Below, in pieces: positions 1 through 10,939 of a stretch of DNA of 64,000 nt (positions are counted from its first letter, which is position 1; every line of letters begins with the position of its first letter). The notes beneath the pieces were generated by a model that made no database searches, was not told where the DNA came from, and saw only the letters and a list, made by a program, of their open reading frames with translations. The position numbers and the translations under genes were made by a program. Source of the stretch: Myxococcales bacterium (GTDB lineage: Bacteria > Myxococcota_A > Bradymonadia > UBA7976 > UBA1532); contig JACKDN010000006.1 of NCBI GenBank assembly GCA_020633465.1, forward strand, positions 62,001 through 126,000, given 5' to 3'.

Positions 1-23
1 TCGGGCTTGCGCTGGTCGGCCAT
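1..23 (-). CDS. 5' end of a gene leaving the left edge (partial)
   Basis: An ATG on the minus strand at 23 reads M-A-D-Q-R-K-P before the window ends. A purine-rich GGGGAGAGAGG stretch lies about 8 bases upstream, as expected of a ribosome binding site. Only seven codons are visible, so no function can be given, and it may be spurious. Confidence 0.35.
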
Positions 24-65
24 CCGGCGGCCTCTCTCCCCGGGGTGTGGGCGAAGGGTATCAGA

Positions 66-803
66 TCAACCCGGGCGCCGGGTGGGCGCGCCGAGCAGCA
101 GCAGGAACACGTAAAGGGGCGTCACCGCGAGGGCGATCGACTTGACGTTCAGCCCGGCCCGGACGCTGGTGTCGAGGAAGTACACCCGCGCGGTGTCGGG
201 CAGGCCCATGTGCTCGCGGTACAGCGGCACGAAGGGCCCCTCGGCTTGCCCCTCGGGGGTCTTCTGCACCGTGCGCAGGTCGTCGCGCAGCCGCCCGGTG
301 ACCCGCACCTTCACCGTCGGCGGCTCGTCGTTGGTGACCACCAGCAGGCGCCCCTCGTAGGCGTCGAGCGGCACGAGGTAGCGGTCGCCCTCGGTGCCGC
401 GGATGCGGTACAGCGCCTCGTGCATCGGCACGCCGGTCGCCGCGTAGAAGTCGAGGGGCACGTCCTCGGGGCCCAGCAGCGCCGCGGGCTCGAGCGCGAC
501 GTAGCCCTCGCGCGCCTGCGCCACCGCGTGCAGGACGGCGGCCGCCGTGGCGACGCCCACGATGCCCAAGAGCACGCCCTTCGCCCGCGGGCTCAGCACC
601 GCCTTGTCGCGTCGCCCCTGCGGCGGCCGCGGGCGCAGCCGGATGAAGCGCGCGCCGAGCACGAGCACGCCCACCAGGGCGCCGACCGGCACCGCGTCGG
701 CCCGCAGCGGGCCCGCGCCGAAGAAGCGCGTCAGCACCCAGGCGAGGACGCCGGCGGCGGCCGCGCCGACCATCCACGCCTGCCCTCGGGTGAGTCGCGC
801 CAT
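66..803 (-). CDS. Predicted multi-pass membrane protein, unknown function
   Basis: This is a 245-residue protein if started at the ATG at 803 (MARLTRGQ...); a more distal in-frame start exists, but it adds only Arg/Gly-rich residues. Hydrophobic segments are visible near residues 8-25 (WMVGAAAAGVLAWVL), 38-55, 78-98 and at the C terminus (IALAVTPLYVFLLLLG), which suggests four membrane helices. Between helices 3 and 4 lies a soluble region of about 110 residues, probably extracytoplasmic. I do not recognise a family. It may be co-transcribed with the partial gene at the left edge. The opposite strand in this region also stays open, as is usual at this GC content, but encodes no recognisable protein. 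Confidence 0.6.
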   Translation of the reverse strand: MARLTRGQAWMVGAAAAGVLAWVLTRFFGAGPLRADAVPVGALVGVLVLGARFIRLRPRPPQGRRDKAVLSPRAKGVLLGIVGVATAAAVLHAVAQAREGYVALEPAALLGPEDVPLDFYAATGVPMHEALYRIRGTEGDRYLVPLDAYEGRLLVVTNDEPPTVKVRVTGRLRDDLRTVQKTPEGQAEGPFVPLYREHMGLPDTARVYFLDTSVRAGLNVKSIALAVTPLYVFLLLLGAPTRRPG

Positions 804-948
804 GGGGCCGAGCGTCCCCCGAGCGCGCCCGGCGCGCAACCTCTTCGCGGGCCTCGCGCGCCCGCCGAAAAGGCTTGCGCCGGATCACCACTTTTTGATG
901 GAAGGGAGGCGAACCGCGCCACGCGGTCACTGAAGAACCGGGGGAAAG
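804..948. other. Intergenic region between divergent genes
   Basis: This short non-coding stretch separates the minus-strand membrane protein gene from the plus-strand repeat lipoprotein gene. It contains a small AT-richer patch (CACTTTTTGATGG near 889-901). No clear promoter hexamers could be assigned. Confidence 0.4.
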
Positions 949-3900
949 ATGAGGAGCAAGCTGGGATGGGGCCTCTTGGTCGCGGCCTTGGCGCTGTGGA
1001 CCACGGGCTGCGACGACACCACCGATCCGGCGGGCGCGGACGCCTCGCCCGGCGCGGGCGGTGAGGGCGGCGGCGCCGGCGGCATGGGCGGCGGCGCGGG
1101 CGGCGAAGGCGGCGCGCCGGCGGCATGGGCGGCGGCGCGGGCGGCATGGGCGGCGGCGCCGGTGGCATGGGCGGCGGCGCGGGCGGCATGGGCGGCGGCG
1201 CGGCGGCGCGGGCGGCGGCATGGGCGGCATGGGCGGCACGCCCCCGCTCGAGGGCTGCGACCTGTACTGCTCGCTGATGGCCGAGAACTGTCCCGACGCC
1301 TTCGCCGACGCGGCGGCCTGTCAAGAGGCCTGCGGCACCTACGCCAGCGACGGCACCGAGGGTGACACCGAGGGTGACACCCTGCAGTGCCGCATCTACC
1401 ACGCGGGCGTGGCGGCGGACGACGCCGCCCTGCACTGCCCCCACGCCGGCCCGGACGGCGGCGGCGTGTGCAGCGAGCCCTGCAACGACTACTGCGCCGA
1501 CATGATGGCCAACTGCCCGGACGCCTACCCCGACGAGGCGGCCTGCATCGCCACCTGCGCGCTGTTCCCCACCGAGGGCGCGCGCGGCGACACCGACGGC
1601 AACTCGGTGCACTGCCGGGCCTACCACGCCGGCGCGGCGGCCGAGGACGCGGCGCTGCACTGCCCCCACGCCAGCAGCAACGGCGGCGGGGTGTGCGGTG
1701 ACTACTGCGAGAACTACTGCGGCATCATCATGCAGACCTGCGAGGGCAGCTACGCCGACATGGACGACTGCATGGCCAACTGCGCCGCGCTGCCGGCCGA
1801 CGGCGAGTGGAGCGCCATCGACGGCGACAGCGTGCAGTGCCGCACCTACCACGCCACCTTCCCGGCCCTGGGCGACAGCGACCTGCACTGCCCCCACGCC
1901 GGCGCCGACGGCGGCTCGGTGTGCGGCAGCTACTGCGAGGTGTACTGCAACCGCGTGGGCGAGAACTGCCCCGGGCTGTACGCCGACGAGGCCGAGTGCA
2001 TGAGCTTCTGCGAGGTCATCCCCGACGACGGCGACAACGGGGCGACCGACGGCAACAGCCTGCAGTGCCGCATCTACCACGCCACGCTGCCCGCCCAGAT
2101 GGACGGCGCGCTGCACTGCCCGCACGCCAGCGTCAGCGGCGGCGGCACCTGCGGTGATTGGTGCGACGTGTACTGCGATCTGCAGGCCGAGACCTGCACG
2201 GGTGACCACGCGGTGTTCCAGGATCGCGACAGCTGCCTGGCCACCTGCGCGGCCTACCCGCAGGACGGCGCCTACGACGCGACCGACGGCAACAGCGTCC
2301 AGTGCCGCATCTACCACAGCTCGGTGCCGGCGGCGGCGGATCCCGTGACGCACTGCCCGCACACCTCGCAGGCCGGCGGCGGCGTCTGCGGCACGCCCTG
2401 CGAGGGCTACTGCAGCCAGGTCATGGCGAACTGCGACAACGTGTACGACAGCCTGGATCAGTGCATGACCGTGTGCGCCGCGCTGCCCGACGGCGGCGAC
2501 TGGAACGCGGTCGAGGGCAACAGCGTCCAGTGCCGCGCGTACCACGCCAGCTTCCCGGCGGTCGGCGACGCGGCCACGCATTGTCCGCACACCGGCGTGC
2601 TCGGCGGCGGGGTCTGCGGCCCCACCACCAGCAGCCAGCGCTGCCGCTTCTACTGCGACCTCGTCGAAGGCCGCGACGACGGCAGCGTCGTCGGCGCCTG
2701 CGGCGATCTGTACGAGGACGAGTTCGACTGCGGCGTGCAGTGCGCCGAGTTCGAGCGCGGCGCCTACGATCAGCAGACCGGCGACAACTTCGAGTGCCGG
2801 ATGTACGCCGCCGCGCAAGCCGTCGCCAACCCCGAGATGTGGTGCGACGCGGCCAGCATGCAGGGCGGCGACGTCTGCATCGAGCAGATCGCCGATCCCT
2901 GCGTGGACTACTGCGATCTGATGATGAACAACTGCCCCGGCTACTACCCCGACGCCGAGGCCTGCGCGGCCACCTGCGCGCTGTTCCCGGCCGACGGCAT
3001 GGACGGCGACACCGAGGGCAACACCGTCCAGTGCCGCACCTACCACGCGGGCGTCGCGGCCGACGACGCCGCGCTGCACTGCCCGCACGCCAGCAGCAAC
3101 GGCGGCGGCGTCTGCGGTGACTACTGCGAGAGCTACTGCGGCATCGTCATGCAGACCTGCCCCGACACCTACGCCGACAACGACACCTGCCTCGCCGAGT
3201 GCGCGCTGTTCCCGCAGGACGGCGAGCCCGACGCGGTCGACGGCGACAGCGTCCAGTGCCGCACCTACCACGCCAGCTTCCCGGCCGCGGCCGACGCCGC
3301 CACGCACTGCATCCACACCACGCCCTCGGGCGGCGACTTCTGCGGCGGCTACTGCGACGTGTACTGCAACCGCATGGAGGCCAACTGCCCCGAGAGCTAC
3401 GCCGACCGCACGGCCTGCATGAACGCCTGCGCCGGCTTCCCGACCGACGGCGAGCCCGGCGCGCTCGAGGGCAACAGCGTCCAGTGCCGCATCTACCACG
3501 CCAGCGTGCCCGCCACGATGGACGCCGTGCTGCACTGCCCGCACGCCGGCCAGGGCGGCGGCGGCGTCTGCGGCAGCGAGTGCGAGAACTACTGCGAGCT
3601 GACGCAGGCCAACTGCACCGAGGCCAACGCCATCTACCCGGCCATGGACTCCTGCCTCGCCGCCTGCCAGGCGATGCCCACCAACGGCGCCGCGGGCACC
3701 ACCGAGGGCAACAGCGTCCAGTGCCGCACGTACCACGCCGCGGTCGCGGCCGATGATCCCGCGCTGCACTGCCAGCACGCCGGCATCACCGGCGGCGGCG
3801 TCTGCGGCGCCAACGCCTGCGAGTCCTACTGCGAGCAGGTGACCTTCAACTGCACCGGCGAGAACGCGCAGTACGCCGACTACGACGCCTGCGTCGGCGG

Positions 3901-4060
3901 CTGCGTCGAGCTGAACCGCGAGGGCGCGTGGAACGCCACCGAGGGCGACTCGGTGCAGTGCCGCGCCTACCACGCGAGCTTCCCGGCCGCGGCGGATCCC
4001 GCCACCCACTGCCCCCACGCGGGCGCCGAGCCCACCGCCTTCTGCGTCGACGCGCAGTAA
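949..4060 (+). pseudogene. Lipoprotein of twelve tandem Cys-rich repeats, frame interrupted twice in its Gly linker
   Basis: The N terminus (MRSKLGWGLLVAALALWTTGC then DDTTDP) is a lipoprotein signal peptide with its Cys at residue 21. A Gly/Met/Ala linker built on a 21-nt unit (GGMGGGA) follows. The body (about 1250-4060) is twelve units of about 70-80 residues with eight cysteines each, reading roughly CxxYC...NC...C...C...GNSVQCRxYHA...HCPHA...GGGVC. The three parts lie in three different frames. Near 1114 and near 1200 one G is missing relative to the linker unit. Restoring both Gs gives one protein of about 1037 residues. The loss could be a real mutation, phase variation or a sequencing error. 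The protein is presumably anchored at the outer membrane or cell surface. I know of no function for this repeat. Confidence 0.75.
1261..4057 (+). repeat. Twelve-unit coding repeat (Cys-rich, about 70-80 aa per unit)
   Basis: Twelve consecutive units are recognised by CRxYHA and HCPHA (or variants) followed by GGGVC. Units 2-6 match units 8-12 pairwise: both series go ASSNGGGVCGDYCE, then CGI(I/V)MQTC, then VYCNR, then a unit with a longer insert, then VQCRAYHASFPA. Unit 7 (CRFYC...ECRMYAAAQ) is the most divergent and lies between the two blocks. This is consistent with block duplication of five units. Confidence 0.75.
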
Positions 4061-4074
4061 GCGGTCCTCTCCCC

Positions 4075-4101
4075 GGGGCGGTCGGCGCGACCGACCGCCC
4101 C
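4075..4101 (+). terminator. Putative hairpin terminator after the repeat lipoprotein gene
   Basis: A perfect 11-bp inverted repeat (GGGGCGGTCGG / CCGACCGCCCC) with the 5-nt loop CGCGA begins 14 bases after the stop codon. There is no T-tract, so it may be Rho-assisted or simply an mRNA-stabilising hairpin. Confidence 0.6.
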
Positions 4102-4209
4102 GTCCCCGGGTGTGATTCGAACCCGTTGGTCCACCGTACAGCCCGCCAAGACGCATCGAGCTTGCCGAGCGGTCCCGCACTCAGAACGGCGTACGGGGCC
4201 CGGCTGACT

Positions 4210-4230
4210 GCTGACAGCTGACAGCTGACA
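4210..4230. repeat. Short tandem repeat, three copies of GCTGACA
   Basis: The 7-nt unit GCTGACA occurs three times head to tail, between the hairpin at 4075 and the next gene. The rest of the 262-base gap (4061-4322) shows nothing further that I can name. Confidence 0.7.
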
Positions 4231-4322
4231 GCCGGTTGGACCGACCACCAACGGCTCGTGAGCAGACCCCGCCGCCCCGTCCCCCACGACTTCCCCCCGG
4301 CCGCCGTGTAGACTGCACGGCC

Positions 4323-7259
4323 ATGTCGCGCCGGATCCTCTTGCTCGTCGCCCTGGCGACCACCGCCTGCATCCCCGACGACGGCCCCCGCGGCGTCCGG
4401 CTCACGCCGGGCGGTGACGGGCCGCGCGTGGTCTTCGATCTCCAGGCCCGGCCGCTGCCCGACGTCCCCTTCCCCAACGACCTGCTCACCCGGCCGGACA
4501 ACCGCTCACCCACCGGGCTGCGGCTGAACCTGTCGCTCGAGGCGCCCACCGCGGCCGAGCGGCGGCTGCGCGCGCAGGCCCTCCAGCTCGATGGCTTCGG
4601 CACCTTCGCGCCGATCACCGTGCGCTTCGACGCGCCGCTCGACGTCGAGGCCCTCGACGGCCGCGGCCGCGATCCCGCCGCCGATCCGATCCTGGTGCTC
4701 GACGTCACCGAGGGCCCCACGTTCGGCGAGCGCGTGCCCCTCGACCTCGGCCGCGGACTCTTCCCGCTGGTCCTGCCGAATCCGATGGCCAGCGCCTTCG
4801 CCGCGGATCCGCGCGGCCGCGAAGGCAACCTGCTGTTCGAGACGGTCGACGAGGACATCGACGGCGACGGCCGCCTGTCGCCCACCGAGGACACCGACGG
4901 CGACGGCCGGCTCGACCGCCCCAACGTCACGCCGCCCGGCGGCGATCCCGAGCGCGATCTGCTCACCTTCTACGAGCGCGAGACCGACACGCTGGTGCTG
5001 CGCACCACCGTCCCCCTACGGCCGGGCCACACCTACGCCGTGGTGCTGACCACCGACGTGCGCGGCGCCGACGGCCAGACCGTGCGCTCGCCCTTCGCCT
5101 TCGTGCACCACACCCGCCAGACCGAGGCGCTGGTGCGGCTCGACGAGGCGCTGGCCCCGCACGGCCGCGCGCCCGGCGACGTCGCCTTCGCCTGGGCGTT
5201 CACGACGCAGACCACGATCAGCGATCTCGCGCGCGTGCGCGACGGCATCAACGGCCGGGGCCCCTTCGCCGCGCTGGCCGATCGCTTCCCCGCCGCCGTC
5301 AGCCGCGTGCAGCCGCTGCGCGACCGCGCGGTGCCCGAGGCCGTGCTGCTGCGCGGTCCGACGCTGACCAGCGTGCTGCGCCTGATCGGGCCGTGGATCG
5401 TGCCGCCGCCGTCGGTCGCGCCCTGGGTCGACACCTTCGCCGACGTCGACTACCTGGTGGCCGGCCGGTTCGTGACGCCCTACCTGCTGGTCGACGACGA
5501 CGACCAGGGCGGCGAGCACGGCGACTACCCGGGCGACGAGGACGAGATCTGGCGCCTCGACCCGCTGACCGGCCAGGTGACGGTCGGCGCCGAGGAGGTC
5601 CCGTTCTGGTGCGCCGTGCCGCGCAAGGCGGCCGACCGCGCGCCGCCCTTCCCCGTCGTGCTGTTCGCCCACGGCCACCGGCAGTCCAAGGTGCAGGGGC
5701 TGACCGTCGCCGGCACGCTGGCGCGCTGGGGCTTCGCCACCTGCGCGCTGGACGCGGTCGGGCACGGCATGAACCTCGATCCCGCGCAGCGCGCGGTGCT
5801 CGAGCCCGGCCTCGAGAACCTGCAGGCGCGCCCGCTGCTGAGCGTCTTCGAGGGCACGCGCGCGCGCGATCTGAACAACGACGGGCGGCCGGATCCCGGC
5901 GCCGACACGTTCACCACCGACGCCCTGCACACGCGCGACGTGCTGCGGCAGTCGGCCCTGGACTGGCTGCAGTTCGTGCGGGTGCTGCGCGGGTTCGACG
6001 GCCAGCGGCAGTGGAGCCAGCCCGGCGTCGACGGCACCACCGCCGGGGACTTCGACGGCGACGGCGTCGTCGACCTCGGCGGCCCGGGCGTGCCCTACGC
6101 GATGACCGGCGCGGGCTACGGCGGCATGCTGGCGGTGCTGGCCGGCGCGGTCGAGCCGGCGCTCGCGTCCGTGGCGCCCATCTCGGCCGGCGGCGGCCTG
6201 ATGGACATCGCGCTGCGCACCGGCGAGCCCGGCGTGCCCGAGGCGCTCATGCTGCGCAGCGTGGGCCCGCTGGTGGTCGGCTTCCCCGCCGAGTCGGGCA
6301 TCACGACGGTCAGCTTCGTGGTCGATGACGTCGGCGCGCTGGCGCGGTCCGAGGGCGACGACCGGGGCATCCCCTTCGCCACGCTGCCGCCCCTGGTGCC
6401 CGGCGATCGACTGGTGCTGACGAACCTGACCACCGACGAGCAGAGCGAGGGGCAGGTGGGGCCCGACGGCGCCTTCCGCGTCGCGGTGGCCGCCGACAGC
6501 CAGAACCCCACGCAGGTGCGCGTGCGCGAGGGGCTGAAGCCCTGGCTGCGCGACTTCGCGCCGCAGCCGGTGCCGACGACCGTGGGCCTGGGCGATCCGC
6601 TGCGCCTCGACGTCTTCGACCTGAGCGGGCGCCTGAAGAACAGCATCGACACCTTCGAGCAGGACGTGGACTTCGAGGGCGTCGTCTACCCCGCGGGTGA
6701 TCCGCTGGTCGCCATCCGCCAGGGCTTCGGCCTGCGCCGCCAGACGCCCAGCTTGCGCCGCTTCGCGCAGGTGCTGCAGACGATGATGACGCAGGGCGAT
6801 CCCATCAACTACGCGCCCGCGCTGGTGCGCCCCAACGGCCCGGACGTGCTGCTGGTGCTGTCGGTGAACGATCCCAACGTGCCCACCGCGCACGGCCTGG
6901 CCCTGGCCCGGGCGATCGGCCTGCTGAGCCCCGCCGACGACGCCCGCCTGGTCGAAGCCGGCGTCACCCGCGGCGTCGCCCGCCTCGGCGACGGCGCCGA
7001 CCCCGACGCCCTCAGCGGCGACGCCGGTGATCTACCCGACTTCGACCCCCCGCTGCGCAACACCGTCGACCGCGACGGCGGCGGCCAGCACGCCCTGCGC
7101 ATCGTGCCCGGCCCCCCCGAGGGCATCCACGCCCCCCTCGCCCCGGCCCCGCACCGCGACTTCGACGCCGGCACCTACGTCGCCAACCTGCTCGGCCAGT
7201 TCTTCGCCCGCCGCACCGCCACCCACCGCCCCTGCCTCGCCCGAGGCACCTGCGACTGA
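4323..7259 (+). CDS. VolA/lipase-like lipoprotein with a degenerate nucleophile elbow
   Basis: A 978-residue lipoprotein: MSRRILLLVALATTAC is the signal, with Cys16 as the lipidated residue. The N-terminal part has DVPFPNDLLTRPDN, typical of surface lipases of the VolA/bacterial virulence-factor lipase type. Calcium-binding DxDGDGxL repeats occur around residues 176-200. The central part has an alpha/beta-hydrolase signature (VVLFAHGHRQSK, then LDAVGHGMN). The nucleophile elbow should read GxSxGG but reads GAGYGG, so Gly598 stands where the catalytic serine belongs. The protein may therefore bind rather than hydrolyse lipid or ester substrates. The ATG at 4323 was chosen because it alone gives a signal peptide. 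The assignment to the hydrolase superfamily is firm; VolA kinship is inferred. Confidence 0.75.
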   Translation: MSRRILLLVALATTACIPDDGPRGVRLTPGGDGPRVVFDLQARPLPDVPFPNDLLTRPDNRSPTGLRLNLSLEAPTAAERRLRAQALQLDGFGTFAPITVRFDAPLDVEALDGRGRDPAADPILVLDVTEGPTFGERVPLDLGRGLFPLVLPNPMASAFAADPRGREGNLLFETVDEDIDGDGRLSPTEDTDGDGRLDRPNVTPPGGDPERDLLTFYERETDTLVLRTTVPLRPGHTYAVVLTTDVRGADGQTVRSPFAFVHHTRQTEALVRLDEALAPHGRAPGDVAFAWAFTTQTTISDLARVRDGINGRGPFAALADRFPAAVSRVQPLRDRAVPEAVLLRGPTLTSVLRLIGPWIVPPPSVAPWVDTFADVDYLVAGRFVTPYLLVDDDDQGGEHGDYPGDEDEIWRLDPLTGQVTVGAEEVPFWCAVPRKAADRAPPFPVVLFAHGHRQSKVQGLTVAGTLARWGFATCALDAVGHGMNLDPAQRAVLEPGLENLQARPLLSVFEGTRARDLNNDGRPDPGADTFTTDALHTRDVLRQSALDWLQFVRVLRGFDGQRQWSQPGVDGTTAGDFDGDGVVDLGGPGVPYAMTGAGYGGMLAVLAGAVEPALASVAPISAGGGLMDIALRTGEPGVPEALMLRSVGPLVVGFPAESGITTVSFVVDDVGALARSEGDDRGIPFATLPPLVPGDRLVLTNLTTDEQSEGQVGPDGAFRVAVAADSQNPTQVRVREGLKPWLRDFAPQPVPTTVGLGDPLRLDVFDLSGRLKNSIDTFEQDVDFEGVVYPAGDPLVAIRQGFGLRRQTPSLRRFAQVLQTMMTQGDPINYAPALVRPNGPDVLLVLSVNDPNVPTAHGLALARAIGLLSPADDARLVEAGVTRGVARLGDGADPDALSGDAGDLPDFDPPLRNTVDRDGGGQHALRIVPGPPEGIHAPLAPAPHRDFDAGTYVANLLGQFFARRTATHRPCLARGTCD

Positions 7260-7303
7260 CCCGGCGGTGGCGAGCAACCCAGTGCTGCGGCATCATCTCG
7301 CCC

Positions 7304-7309
7304 AGGAGG
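7304..7309 (+). promoter_or_regulatory. Strong ribosome binding site
   Basis: AGGAGG lies 5 bases before the ATG at 7315 and fixes that start; the frame is also open upstream. Confidence 0.7.
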
Positions 7310-7314
7310 CCGCG

Positions 7315-7893
7315 ATGAGCACCGCCGAGCGCCAGCTCCTGACCGAGGACGAGTACCTCACCCTCGATCGCGACGCCGATACCAAGCACGAGTACGTCAA
7401 CGGCGAAGCCGTCGCCATGGCCGACGCTTCGCCGCGGCACAACCGCATCGTCGCCAACCTGGTCACCGCGCTGATGAACCGACTCGGCGACGGCCCCTGC
7501 GGCCCCCTGCCCAGCGATCAGCGCGTGCACGTCCCCGCGACCGGCCTCTACGCCTACCCCGACGTCACCGTCCTGTGCGGCCCGGGCGCCTACCACGAGC
7601 GCGACGGCATCACGCTGCTGAACCCGACGGCGCTGATCGAGGTGCTGTCGGACTCGACCGAGGCGTACGACCGCGGCGCGAAGTTCGACCACTACCGCCG
7701 CCTGGATTCGCTGCAGGCGTATCTGCTGGTCGCCCAACGCGAACGCCGCGTGATCCACTACCGCCGAGGCGCCGGCGCCGAGTGGATCCTCACCGACTGC
7801 CCCCCGGGCGACAGCGTCACCCTGGCCTCGCTCGGCGTCGACCTTCCGCTGGACGAGGTCTACCGCCGCGCCGACGCCTTCCCGGCGGGCTGA
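7315..7893 (+). CDS. Uma2 family (DUF820) putative restriction-like endonuclease
   Basis: A 192-residue protein with the Uma2 layout: LTEDEYLTL near the N terminus, KHEYVNGE (catalytic-type Glu), then YPDVTVLCG (Asp), PTALIEVLSDST (Glu) and YDRGAKFDHYRRL. These give the D-ExK-like core of PD-(D/E)XK nucleases. The family is very abundant in cyanobacteria and found in many other high-copy paralogous sets; its biological role is not established. The gene is preceded by AGGAGG. It ends 20 bases from the convergent ABC-F gene. Confidence 0.93.
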   Translation: MSTAERQLLTEDEYLTLDRDADTKHEYVNGEAVAMADASPRHNRIVANLVTALMNRLGDGPCGPLPSDQRVHVPATGLYAYPDVTVLCGPGAYHERDGITLLNPTALIEVLSDSTEAYDRGAKFDHYRRLDSLQAYLLVAQRERRVIHYRRGAGAEWILTDCPPGDSVTLASLGVDLPLDEVYRRADAFPAG

Positions 7894-7912
7894 CGCGGCG
7901 CCGCCGCCGGCC

Positions 7913-9529
<1,617 letters not shown>

Positions 9530-9658
9530 GGGGCTCTCCTGCGCGGGCGAAAGGCGGCGGACCATAGCAGAGCCGCGCGACGACCGACAACCCGCCGACC
9601 GAGGCCCTCCGGGCCCCGAACGTGGCGCCGCGGGGGGCGGCTCTCCGCGCACCCACGA

Positions 9659-9688
9659 TTGAAGACACCGGGGCCCCGAGACGATAGA
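9659..9688 (+). promoter_or_regulatory. Possible promoter for nhaA
   Basis: TTGAAG at 9659 and CGATAG at 9682, 17 bases apart, are a weak match to a sigma-70 promoter upstream of the antiporter gene. This is inference from two hexamers only. Confidence 0.3.
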
Positions 9689-9720
9689 GTCGGTGCCTCG
9701 TGTCGGCCCGGAGGTGCCCC

Positions 9721-10926
9721 GTGCGCGGAACGATCCGCTTCCTGCTCGAGAACTCGCTGTTCTTGATCTTCGGCGCGGTGGCCGCCCTGATCTGGGCCAA
9801 CACCGACCTGGAATCGTACGCACACTTCCAGCACATCGAGCTGTTCCACAGCTCGTGGGTGGGGCACCCCCACGGCGCCGACCGCGTCTTCACCCTGCAC
9901 TTCCTCGTCAACGATGTGCTGATGGCGCTCTTCTTCGCCATCGCCGGCAAGGAGGTGTGGGAGGCCACCCTGCCCGGCGGCCCCCTCAACAACCCGAAGC
10001 AGGCGGCCGCCCCGCTCATCGCCACCCTCGGCGGCATGGCCGGCCCGGCCGGCGTCTACGTCCTCGGCGCCCTGGTGATGGGCAAGATGGCCGCGCTGTC
10101 CAACGGCTGGGCCATCCCCACCGCCACCGACATCGCCTTCAGCTACATGGTGGCCCGCCTCGTGTTCGGCAGCGGCCACCCCGCCATCCCCTTCCTGCTG
10201 CTCTTGGCCATCGCCGACGACGCCCTCGGCCTCATCATCATCGCGGTCTTCTATCCGCAGGGCCCCATCGAGCTGCAGTACATGCTGATGCCCGTCCTCG
10301 CGATGGTCATCGGCGTCGGCCTGCGCCGCGCGCGCGTCCGCAGCTTCTGGCCCTACGTGGTGGTGTGCGGCACCCTCTCGTGGTTCGGCTTCCACTGGGC
10401 CAACCTGCACCCGGCGCTGGGCCTGCTGCCCATCATCCCGGTGATGCCCCACGCCCACGTCGACACCGGCCTCTACGACTGGTCGAAGCTCGAGGCCGAC
10501 GACACGCTGACCGCCTTCGAGCACTGGTTCAAGAACCCCGTCGAGCTGATCCTCGGCGCCTTCGGCCTGCTGAACGCCGGCGTCGCCGTCACCTCGGTGG
10601 GCGACGCGACCTGGCTGGTGCTGGCCGGCCTGCTCTTGGGCAAGCCGATCGGCATCTTCATCTGCGGCAGCCTCGCGCAGGCCTTGGGCTTCGACCTGCC
10701 CAAGGGCATGAGCAAGGGCGATCTGGTGGTGCTCGGCTGCGCGGCGGGCATCGGCTTCACCGTGGCCATCTTCGTGTCCGGCGTGGCCTTCCCGTCCGGG
10801 CCGATTCAGGACGCCGCGAAGATCGGCGCCCTCGCCTCGTTCGGCGCGGCCGCCGTGACCTTCGTCCTGGCGAAGGTGTTCCACGTGCAGAAGGTGGTCG
10901 GCGCCGACGGCGGGCACGGCCACTGA
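9721..10926 (+). CDS. nhaA: Na+/H+ antiporter NhaA
   Basis: A 401-residue inner-membrane antiporter exchanging Na+ (or Li+) for protons. Visible NhaA hallmarks are WAIPTATDIAFS, LAIADDALGLI (the paired aspartates of ion binding) and the glycine-rich end AAGIGFTVAIFVSGVAF. The length is close to E. coli NhaA (388). The GTG at 9721 is preferred over the in-frame GTG at 9700 because GGAGG lies 7 bases before it. The protein has an unusual His/Asp-containing periplasmic loop (GHPHGADRVF) after helix 1. It is transcribed divergently from ybiT and converges on the next gene. Confidence 0.93.
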   Translation: MRGTIRFLLENSLFLIFGAVAALIWANTDLESYAHFQHIELFHSSWVGHPHGADRVFTLHFLVNDVLMALFFAIAGKEVWEATLPGGPLNNPKQAAAPLIATLGGMAGPAGVYVLGALVMGKMAALSNGWAIPTATDIAFSYMVARLVFGSGHPAIPFLLLLAIADDALGLIIIAVFYPQGPIELQYMLMPVLAMVIGVGLRRARVRSFWPYVVVCGTLSWFGFHWANLHPALGLLPIIPVMPHAHVDTGLYDWSKLEADDTLTAFEHWFKNPVELILGAFGLLNAGVAVTSVGDATWLVLAGLLLGKPIGIFICGSLAQALGFDLPKGMSKGDLVVLGCAAGIGFTVAIFVSGVAFPSGPIQDAAKIGALASFGAAAVTFVLAKVFHVQKVVGADGGHGH

Positions 10927-10939
10927 CGGCGCGCCGGCG

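Noticed and set aside
4110..4150. A tRNA-like TTCGAAT block on the minus strand next to GTGATTCGAACC
   Set aside because: The five bases on either side do not pair as a T-stem, and no acceptor, D or anticodon arms could be found.
731..4180. Very long open frames on the minus strand opposite the Cys-repeat lipoprotein, and similar ones opposite 32454-36668 and 36798-40190
   Set aside because: They encode Ala/Val/His/Arg-rich sequence with no domains or start signals; they are antisense shadows of GC-rich genes.
9700..9720. GTG at 9700 as nhaA start
   Set aside because: The GGAGG site at 9710-9714 would lie inside the gene; the GTG at 9721 has proper spacing and gives the usual N terminus.
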